DNA of 11,408 bases from contig VEQI01000073.1 in assembly GCA_018883305.1 (NCBI GenBank), positions 1 to 11,408 on the forward strand, read 5' to 3'. Positions 1 to 6,300 of this stretch are shown in pieces. The DNA is from Limnohabitans sp. (GTDB lineage Bacteria > Pseudomonadota > Gammaproteobacteria > Burkholderiales > Burkholderiaceae_C). Position 1 is the first letter of the stretch. Each line of letters begins with the position of its first letter. A program made the translations under genes and the position numbers. Below the pieces are notes generated by a model, which was not told where the DNA came from, did not search any database, and worked only from the letters and a program-made list of their open reading frames with translations.

Positions 1-263
1 TACTTCCAATTCTTCAAGCAGGACTGATTGCAAAGAGCAACCTTCCGCGCCTGGACATTGGCCACTGCATTGTCATCAACGGCACCCAATCCTTTTGCCA
101 AGCGGTTCGTCTGTCAGATGGCAACGTGGGGTTGACCATCGATGCGGGCGATGCAGTCAGCTTGGATCGTCACTTCCTCAAATTCCTCGCTACGGCTTGC
201 GAGTCAGATGCTTTACCAGCCTCTGAGGTCATTCAGTCCCCAGGCGGTCGGAGGGCTGACTGA
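1..263 (+). CDS. C-terminal part of an unrecognised phage protein (5' truncated)
   Basis: Codons in phase with base 3 are open from the left edge to a TGA at 261-263, giving about 86 visible residues; the start lies outside the window. The visible part has no motif I recognise. It begins LPILQAGLIAKSNLPRLDIG and is followed by a Ser/Gly/Arg-rich end (SPGGRRAD). The other two forward frames are closed early (TGA near base 25) or run into the next gene as a shadow. The TGA overlaps the ATG of the replication initiator gene (TGATG at 261-265), so the two genes are probably translationally coupled and transcribed together. By position, just before an O-like gene, it could be a small early or regulatory phage protein, but nothing in the sequence shows that. 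Confidence 0.6.
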   Translation, partial: LPILQAGLIAKSNLPRLDIGHCIVINGTQSFCQAVRLSDGNVGLTIDAGDAVSLDRHFLKFLATACESDALPASEVIQSPGGRRAD

Positions 264-1039
264 TGGCGGGCGACTGGATCAAGATGCGGTCGGATCTGCA
301 TACACATCCCAAGGTTGTCCGCATTTCGTCCGCATTGCATGCGGACAGGTTGCGGGTCATCGGGGGATTGCATGCCGTTTGGTGTCTATTCGATGCCCAT
401 TCAGAAGATGGATCTTTGGATGGCTACTCGCTTGACGCAATTGATGAACTGATTGGCTGGGCTGGATTTGCGAACGCTTTGCAGTCGGTTGGATGGTTAG
501 TTTTTGCCGGTGACTCTGTGTCCCTGCCAAGGTTTGATGAGCACAACGGTCGAAGTGCCAAACGGCGTGTCATGGAGACCGAGCGCAAGCGCCGCGAGCG
601 ATTTGCACATGGTGCAGAACAATCGTCCGCATCCGAAGCGGACACAAAACGGACCAGAGAAGAGAAGAGAAGAGAAGATACTTCTTCACTATGTTCAGAA
701 GTAGAGACTCGCGCTTCGCCGGGCCACGGCTCACGCCTACCAGCCGACTGGGAGTTGCCTGACGCCTGGGCACTGTGGGCCAAGACAGAGCGCCCGGACC
801 TGAACCACAATGAGACAGCCGCCCGCTTTGCCGACTACTGGCACGGCGTACCGGGTGCCAAGGGCCGCAAAGCCGACTGGCTTGCAACATGGCGCAATTG
901 GGTCAGAAGCGAAGCTGGCCCAGCTCGTCGCAAATTCGACCCCAGCTCAGGCACCGCTGGAACTCCCATTGTTCGCCCCGTGACTGTCATAGAGCAGGAT
1001 GGAACGGTGTTGGACAACTTCGGCTCCGCGCCTTATTGA
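263..1039 (+). CDS. Phage replication initiator, O-like, with DnaT-like C-terminal domain
   Basis: A 258-residue protein with an excellent Shine-Dalgarno (GGAGGG at 250-255, 7 nt before ATG). Residues about 1-95 match the winged-helix-like N-terminal domain common to phage replication proteins: it opens MAGDWIKMRSDL, continues hPKVvRIs and GGLHAVWCLFDAHSEDG, and ends in PRFDEHNGRSAKRR. Residues about 100-150 are a charged, low-complexity linker (TREEKRREDT). Residues about 155-215 resemble the DnaT DNA-binding domain (LPADWELPDAW, RFADYW, DWLATWRNWV). By analogy with lambda O and DnaT it should bind the phage origin and help recruit the replicative helicase. The next gene encodes a P-like loader, as expected for an O/P pair. 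Function is inferred from family resemblance. Confidence 0.75.
   Translation: MAGDWIKMRSDLHTHPKVVRISSALHADRLRVIGGLHAVWCLFDAHSEDGSLDGYSLDAIDELIGWAGFANALQSVGWLVFAGDSVSLPRFDEHNGRSAKRRVMETERKRRERFAHGAEQSSASEADTKRTREEKRREDTSSLCSEVETRASPGHGSRLPADWELPDAWALWAKTERPDLNHNETAARFADYWHGVPGAKGRKADWLATWRNWVRSEAGPARRKFDPSSGTAGTPIVRPVTVIEQDGTVLDNFGSAPY
317..346. repeat. Helically phased GTCCGCAT cluster, candidate origin iterons
   Basis: The word GTCCGCAT occurs at 317-324 and 328-335, and as its reverse complement ATGCGGAC at 339-346. The three unit starts are exactly 11 bp apart, about one helical turn. AGGTTG flanks both sides (312-317 and 347-352). A fourth copy of the word lies at 625-632 in the same gene. 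In lambda the origin consists of repeated O-binding sites inside the O gene, so this is a candidate initiator-binding array. Against it, the cluster is in the N-terminal coding part, is short, and I see no adjacent AT-rich unwinding element. Confidence 0.35.
656..678 (+). repeat. AGAGA pentanucleotide tandem repeat in the initiator linker
   Basis: Four full copies of AGAGA (656-675) are followed by AGA, a 23-bp pure purine run. It encodes the charged linker (REEKRRED) between the N-terminal and DnaT-like domains. The unit length is not a multiple of three, so gain or loss of one unit would shift the frame and remove the DnaT-like domain. Confidence 0.7.
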
Positions 1040-1042
1040 TGC

Positions 1043-1046
1043 GGAG
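1043..1046 (+). promoter_or_regulatory. Ribosome binding site that fixes the P-like gene start
   Basis: GGAG lies 6 nt before the ATG at 1053. The in-frame ATG further upstream at 999 lies inside the end of the initiator gene, has no comparable purine motif, and would add 18 residues unlike the family N-terminus, so 1053 is preferred. Confidence 0.65.
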
Positions 1047-1052
1047 ATCCGA

Positions 1053-1703
1053 ATGGCACAACAGATAGAAATCAGCCAGTGGCACGCAATACGACAAATC
1101 AACGGTCGCCGCCTGTCCCTGATGGATCACCTTTTCAACCGCCTGGACGGGATGTATCCGCAGCGCTGGCGCGCCGCATTTCCAAGTGAGCACGCAGTAT
1201 CCAATTGGCGCGAGGCATGGGCTGACGCCTTCATCGATTCCGGGATTACGCCCCAGCAGGTGGCAGATGGCATCCGCGCATGTCAACGCCTGTATCCATG
1301 GCCGCCATCGATCACGGAATTCCTCAAGGCCTGCGCGCCGCAGTTGGACGCTGAGGCCGCATTCAGCGAGGCCTGCGAGCAAATGCGCCTGCGCGAGGAT
1401 GGCCGCGACAAGTGGAGCCACCGCGCCGTGTACTGGGCAGCCGTGGAGTTTGGCACATGGGACCTGCGCAACGCATCCTGGCAGACCGCCAAGGGCCGAT
1501 GGACGCGCCTGCTTTCGGAAAAACTGGCCCAGCAGGATCTGCCCGAGGTGCCGCCGCGCCGCGATGCACTGCCAGCGCCAGGTAAAGCAACCGCAGATCC
1601 TGCGAAGGTGCGCGCTCTCATGGATGACTTGCGCAAGAAGTTGGCAATTCGCCCCGCATCAAGCGCCAGTCATGACCAAAAAAACGGAAGGAAACCGGGA
1701 TGA
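1053..1703 (+). CDS. Phage replication protein P-like (helicase loader)
   Basis: 216 residues from the ATG at 1053. It shows the lambda P pattern: a conserved block with W-x3-W, AF/DSGIT, QQVADGIRAC and a proline-rich PWPPSITEFLKAC (roughly residues 50-90); then HRAVYWAAVEFG, matching lambda P's AHYWLVTNLY; and a C-terminal helix ending DDLRKKLAIR, like the end of lambda P. Lambda P is about 230 residues, so length agrees. The expected role is to bind host DnaB helicase and deliver it to the O-like initiator at the phage origin. It starts 13 nt after the initiator stop and ends in an ATGA overlap with the next gene. Family assignment is from pattern memory, not a search. Confidence 0.7.
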   Translation: MAQQIEISQWHAIRQINGRRLSLMDHLFNRLDGMYPQRWRAAFPSEHAVSNWREAWADAFIDSGITPQQVADGIRACQRLYPWPPSITEFLKACAPQLDAEAAFSEACEQMRLREDGRDKWSHRAVYWAAVEFGTWDLRNASWQTAKGRWTRLLSEKLAQQDLPEVPPRRDALPAPGKATADPAKVRALMDDLRKKLAIRPASSASHDQKNGRKPG

Positions 1704-2146
1704 GTATTTTTACCTGGGGCATGCAGTCGCTCGTCAGTGCCAAGCCAGAAGAGTCCAAGAACGAGCGCTACAACCCGCGCCCGCCCGGTGTGATTCGTGA
1801 GGGCAGCGTCACGCATGCTGTTTGGCATTTCCTTAATGCCAACCGAGGCAAGTGGTATTCACGCTATCAGATCCTCAACAACATCGGTTGTACCGACAAG
1901 TCAGCTGACTGGGCGTGTCTTTTCCTGAAGGAGCAAGGGCTCATCGAGTCCTGCCCAGACCATCGCAACTCGCGTTACCTACGTTATGCAGTCACCACAA
2001 AAAACCCCTCAGCGCAGATCTCAGAGCCCCGATCTCAAGCGAGCGAAAAGGGCCTGGCGCGTGATGAAGCGCCGATGCCTGGAGCCGGGGTTCAAGGATT
2101 GGTCACGGTACGGCGGAGCGGGGATTCTGATGCAGGGTGGTGGTGA
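1700..2146 (+). CDS. Small winged-helix (HTH) protein, unknown role
   Basis: 148 residues. The ATG overlaps the P-like stop (ATGA) and is preceded by AAGGA at 1688-1692, 7 nt away. Residues about 35-97 look like a winged helix: VTHAVWHFLNANRGKWYSR (helix 1), then QILNNIGCTDKSADWACLFL (helices 2-3), then a wing IESCPDHRNSRYLRYAV. This suggests DNA binding, perhaps as a regulator or replication accessory; no target can be named. The last ~50 residues (from TTKNPSAQ) look unstructured and coincide with a second frame that carries the conserved YGGRGI-type motif, so the tail may be fortuitous read-through over the start of the next gene. Confidence 0.6.
   Translation: MSIFTWGMQSLVSAKPEESKNERYNPRPPGVIREGSVTHAVWHFLNANRGKWYSRYQILNNIGCTDKSADWACLFLKEQGLIESCPDHRNSRYLRYAVTTKNPSAQISEPRSQASEKGLARDEAPMPGAGVQGLVTVRRSGDSDAGWW
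1986..2136 (+). pseudogene. N-terminal remnant of a YGGRGI-type (HNH/AP2-associated) phage protein
   Basis: In the frame starting ATG 1986 the peptide contains KRAKRAWRVMKRRCLEP followed by KDWSRYGGAGI. This fits the motif [WY]-x2-W-x2-MK-x-RC-x2-P ... Y-x2-YGGRGI found at the N-terminus of many phage HNH/AP2-associated proteins. In that family YGGRGI is followed by a V-C-x2-W segment and a middle domain with DR, GY-x-P-x-NCRW and Q-x2-NxR. None of that follows here: after about base 2130 the frame turns into unrelated Gly/Arg-rich sequence ending at 2387. The next recognisable family-type segment resumes in another frame at 2137. I read this as a deletion remnant that overlaps the tail of the preceding gene. 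There is no Shine-Dalgarno before 1986, so expression is doubtful. Confidence 0.5.
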
Positions 2147-2469
2147 ACGGGCAATTCATGACGGCAGCGCAGGCGGAGAGGGCCCTGGGCGGGCCAACAC
2201 GAACCAGCATTCTCGAAAGGTGGAATGCGGGTTACAGCCTGGAGCAACCGATTCAGCAAAGACGGGACCAGCGCGCACGCAGGATCGTTTGGGGCGATCA
2301 AGACTTGTCCCTGAGTCAGTGGGCGCGCTTGCTGGGCCTGCCCTACAAAACCCTCTATCAGCGCATCAATCGGGGCATGCCGCTTGAAAAGGCCATGACC
2401 CAACAACGCCACGTCACCAGCACAAAACCAAAACCTGAAAGACCACACCATGAGCCACGACCGACTTGA
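2137..2469 (+). CDS. Tandem helix-turn-helix protein, probable C-terminal part of a YGGRGI-type protein
   Basis: 110 residues if translation starts at GTG 2137; GTG at 2140 or 2143 (GTGA overlap with the previous stop) and ATG 2158 are alternatives, and no start has a strong Shine-Dalgarno. Two similar HTH-like units are visible. Residues 8-40 (MTAAQAERALGG ... WNAGYSLEQ) align with residues 57-88 (LSLSQWARLLGL ... INRGMPLEKAM), with shared Q-x-A-R, LG-x-P, T-x3-R and N-x-G-x2-LE positions. Such units end many phage HNH/AP2-type proteins and would bind DNA. A TGA at 2128-2130 closes this frame just upstream, so it cannot be fused in frame to the remnant before it. It could still be an expressed stand-alone DNA-binding protein. 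Its end overlaps the next gene by 20 bp. Confidence 0.55.
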   Translation: MVVNGQFMTAAQAERALGGPTRTSILERWNAGYSLEQPIQQRRDQRARRIVWGDQDLSLSQWARLLGLPYKTLYQRINRGMPLEKAMTQQRHVTSTKPKPERPHHEPRPT

Positions 2470-3058
2470 AAACTACCTGCACACCAGCCTTTCATGCGCT
2501 GGGTTCGTCCTATTGGACGCAGAGCTTGCATGCGGAATGCGGCCCGACCTTTGGGGCGCAAACGGAGGCCTGGAGGCCGCCTACGAAATGGCTCGGCCCC
2601 ATAACGCCAACAAGATCAACGCCATACCTGGCCAGCGGTTCTTGCTTCGATTGAAGGGCCATGGCCGTGACATCGAAGTGATCGCCCGCAGTGCCGACAT
2701 GCTGGATCAGCGCATCACGTGGGCCACTGGCCGTGAAGTGCTGGACTTGATCCCGCACGCCGAACTCGAAGGCGTGGCCATGCCAGACCCAGCAATGGCC
2801 GCCAAGCCAAGGGCCAATCGCATTAGCGATGACCTGTATCACGGGACGCCCACTGCCGAACCAGGCAGGACATGCGGCCAGTGTGATCGCCTGGCAGTGT
2901 CGGGCGCGTGCACATCCGCCAAGGACAGCGGCATTACGCAACCAGCTGCAAACGTCCTGCGCCGCTGCCTGGTATTCGTCCCATTGTGGGGATCTGACGA
3001 TAGCCGAACGGGCCTGGAGCTATGGCCTGAAATTGCCCACGCGAGGATTCAGTCATGA
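2450..3058 (+). CDS. Hypothetical protein with C-terminal Cys4 putative zinc motif
   Basis: 202 residues starting at ATG 2450, within the last 20 bp of the HTH gene; only a weak GAAAGA lies upstream. The N-terminal ~125 residues show no domain I can name (a segment RFLLRLKGHGRDIEVIARS could be beta-rich). The C-terminal part has C142-x2-C145-x8-C154-x18-C173, in the pattern TCGQC ... GAC ... RRC followed by a hydrophobic FVPLW. This spacing resembles small zinc-ribbon-like modules common in phage and plasmid accessory proteins, so metal binding is likely and nucleic-acid binding is possible. It ends in an ATGA overlap with the following gene, placing it firmly in the operon. Function unknown. 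Confidence 0.65.
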   Translation: MSHDRLENYLHTSLSCAGFVLLDAELACGMRPDLWGANGGLEAAYEMARPHNANKINAIPGQRFLLRLKGHGRDIEVIARSADMLDQRITWATGREVLDLIPHAELEGVAMPDPAMAAKPRANRISDDLYHGTPTAEPGRTCGQCDRLAVSGACTSAKDSGITQPAANVLRRCLVFVPLWGSDDSRTGLELWPEIAHARIQS

Positions 3059-3282
3059 GACAGATCGATGACGCCACCTGGGAAACGATGAAATCGATCA
3101 AGGCGCACAGCGAGTTCCAAGCCGTTCAACTGGCTGGGCACGACCGCCGCGAAGCCTTGATCCATAAAGCAGCCAGCGAAGGGTTGACACCAGCCGAGAT
3201 AGAGCAGGCCCGTTCTCTAGAGGCTTTGCAGCGCCAAGAGATGGATGAGGCCGCCGAGCGCCGCGAGCAGTCTGAGGACTGA
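3055..3282 (+). CDS. Small helical hypothetical protein
   Basis: 75 residues. ATG 3055 overlaps the preceding TGA (ATGA), with GAGGA at 3043-3047, 7 nt upstream. The sequence is charged and predicted mostly helical by inspection: residues 40-72 (ASEGLTPAEIEQARSLEALQ onward) could form an amphipathic or coiled-coil helix ending in an acidic tail (RREQSED). No family is recognised. It ends 29 nt before the giant gene and may be a small partner of it, but only position suggests this. Confidence 0.6.
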   Translation: MRQIDDATWETMKSIKAHSEFQAVQLAGHDRREALIHKAASEGLTPAEIEQARSLEALQRQEMDEAAERREQSED

Positions 3283-3311
3283 GCAACAAAAACAGAATAG
3301 GACCACCACAC

Positions 3312-6300
3312 ATGCAAGCCACACAAGAAGGCCGCGACCTGTTTGCAGAGGCAGGTATTGCACCAACACCCAGCCGCAATTCAGAAACCCGCACGGGCCG
3401 AGACCTCTTCTCCGAGGCGGGCATCAAGCCATCAAGCGCAGGCCGATTTGTGCCCGACGATGACGGCGGATCACACGGGCGATTCGTGCCTGACCAAATC
3501 GATGAATTTTTGGGTGAGAAACCCGCCAAGTCCTCCCCGCAGTCGATTGATGAATTCCTTGGCACAAAGGGCAAGAGCAGGCCCGAGCGTGGTGTTTTGA
3601 ACATGATTGCAGACCTGGGCCTGTCGTTCTTGCAAGGTGCCAAGGGCACAGCCCGGTCCATCAGCGCAGCGGGCAACACCGTGAGCGGCGACCTCAAGGA
3701 TGTGGAGCGCGCCGCAGCCGATCAGCGGGCCGCCTCAGAAGCTGGTCCACAGGCCAAGCGGGATCTGCTGGACGAGATCGAGCGCCGCAAGAAGGCGGAC
3801 ACAGCCCCTGGATTGGTGTCCGCAGTCAAGAACGTGGGTGGGGCCATGATCGACAACCCCGAGGGCACAGCCCAGTTCGTGGCCGAGCAAGCGCCCAATT
3901 CGGCGGTCTCGCTGGGGGCTGGCTGGGCAGGCGCAAAGGGTGGGGCACTTGCCGGGTCAGCTTTCGGTCCCGTTGGCACCGCCGTGGGCGGCATCGGCGG
4001 ATTCTTGGGCGGCATGTTCCTGGGCAATTGGCTGCTGGAGACCGGCAGCAAAGCCATGGACAAAGCCGAGGGAGGTTTCACAGAAGCAGAGCGCGGTGAA
4101 GCCTTGCGCGAGGGCGCGACCAAGGGCGCGGTCATCACGGGCGTGGATGCACTGACCCTGGGAGTGGGTGGCAAGGTGGCCAAGAGCCTGAACAAGGCCG
4201 CCATCGAGGCCGGAGCACGTGCCGAGGCCCGTGTCCTGGCCGATGCTGGGGTGGACCTGGCCAGTCGCGCGGCCATCGAGAAAGCCCTGGCCGAGCCCGC
4301 ATTACGCGAAGCCGCCAAGGCCGCAGGCCAGCAAGCGGCAAAGCAGGCCACCAGCATCAAGAGCAAAGCCGCCACGGCAGGCACAGGCATGGCCATGGAG
4401 ACCGTGGGCGAGGGCACAGGCGAATACCTGGGCGAGATGGCCGCCACCGGCAAGGCCGATGTCTATGACGCCGTGATGGAGGCAGCCGCAGGCATGACCC
4501 AAAGCGGTCCTGAAACCGCCTGGAACATGCGCAAAGCCAGCGGCAACGACTTGGACAGCCGAGGTATCGCGCGTGCAGGTGCACAAGCTGAGCCGGTCGG
4601 TTCGCCAGTCGCTGGCGGCATCACCAACCCGGCAGCGGACGCAAACCAGGCGGGCCAGCGCATCACAGCCGAGCGGGCCGTCGAGCAGCAGCGTGCAGCC
4701 GAGAGCGCCATACCCCAAGATCTGGCCAGCACGGGCCCGCAAAAGCGCCCACAGGAACGCCTGGCAGAACTGGAAATCCAGAGCCAGACCATGGGCCTGA
4801 CCCCGGCACTGGTGTCTGAAAAGCAGGCCATTCTGGAAGGCATGCAGGCCGAGCGCGCCGATGCGCAGCCGCAGAGCATTGACCAGCAGCAGCCCGTCAG
4901 CCAGGTCTCGTCCGTTGGCCAAGTCCCCACCGCAGACCCGGCCAGCATCCAGCAAGCAGCGCCCATCACCAACTTCTGGACTTACGCCAAGTCCAAGGGC
5001 TACGCGCCCGGCCAGCTGCGTGTGGGCACGCCCGAGCATGCCGCCGTGAAGGCCGAATTCGACGCCCAAAAGACAGCGCCCGCCGCCCAGCGGGCATCGA
5101 TCCTGCCGACCGTGGCCACCGGCACAAACAGTGCCGAAACTCCGACCGTCAGCGCCCCAGCCATGGGGCAGGACCTGAGCCTGCAAAACCGCGACCGCAG
5201 CCGGACCGCATCCGTGGTGCAAATGCAGGATATCGCCAACCGCCCGGACTACATGCGCCTGGGCCCGAGCCGCAGCCCAGACGCTGGCGCGCCCATGGTC
5301 TTTGCTGTGGCCGACGACATCAGCATGCACGTACCCGAGGGCAACGAGGGCCGGGTGGATGTCGCTGTCATGGCCGATGGCCAGCGCGTGCCCTTCCGCT
5401 ATGCCGTGGTGGACGCCAGCAGCGTGCAGCCTTCCAACTTGGCCGATGGCAGCGCCAACCCGCTTTTCATGGGCAATGAGCCTGGAACCCTCAAGGCGCT
5501 GAACAACGGGCGCACGGCAGGCCTGCGCGCTGCCTACGAGCGCGGTACCGCCGATGACTACCGCCAGGAATTGATTGCGGACGCCGCAGCCCATGGCGTG
5601 CCGGTGGAGGCCATCGCCAGGACGCCCAATCCGATCTTGGTCCGGGTGTATTCCGAGGCCAGCAACACCCCGGACATGGCCACCAAGAGCCAAGGCCAGG
5701 GCTTGGGCATGTCTCCCGGCGAACTGGCCCGCCAGGACGCGCCCTTGATCGACGCTTCAGTGCTGGCCGTGTACCAGAGCGCCGATGTGACGAGCGCCGC
5801 CAATCGGGATTTCGTGCGCGCCTTCGTGGGCAAGCTGCTGGCCGCTGGTCAGGACGTGGCACCACTCATGACCGCTGAGGGCACGCTTTCACCCGCTGGC
5901 CGCACTCGCATCCAGGCCGCACTGATGCAGGCCGCCTACGGTGACGCTGACCTGGTGCAGGAGCTTTTTGACAGTCTCGATACCGACATCAAGAGCATTG
6001 GCGAAGCCCTCAAGGCCGTGGCTGGAGAGTGGGCCAACATGCGCGACTCAGCCCGGACCGGGGCGATCAACCCCGATGCCGACATCACCGGCAACCTGCT
6101 GCAAGCCATTGCCCTGATCCGCCAGTCTCGCCGTGACCACCAGGCACTGACCGAAATCGTCAGCCAACCGGACCTCATGACTGGCGAAGTGCCCGACAGC
6201 CTGACGGTGGGCCTGCTGCGCATGTTCCACACCGGTCCAAACCTCAGCCGTGCCGCAGGGCGTGACCGTCTGGTGCAGGATCTGCGCAACTACCTGGGCA

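Noticed and set aside
999..1052. Upstream ATG start for the P-like gene
   Set aside because: It lies within the initiator gene without a Shine-Dalgarno, and the extra residues do not resemble the family; 1053 has GGAG at the right distance.
2137..2387. Continuation of the 1986 frame to a 133-residue protein
   Set aside because: After about 2130 the sequence in this frame becomes unstructured Gly/Arg/Ala-rich and overlaps the well-formed HTH protein in another frame; only the N-terminal piece looks meaningful.
3283..3311. Possible terminator or promoter between the small gene and the giant gene
   Set aside because: The 29-nt A-rich gap has no stem and no recognisable -10/-35 pair; it holds only the AGGA ribosome binding site.
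3722..4453. 243-codon minus-strand frame rich in Ala/Pro/Ser
   Set aside because: A compositional shadow of the Ala/Gly-rich part of the giant protein, with no start signal or motif.
4302..5693. 463-codon open frame on the minus strand
   Set aside because: Same explanation: the opposite strand encodes the ddrB-ParB region of the giant protein, and the antisense product is low-complexity.
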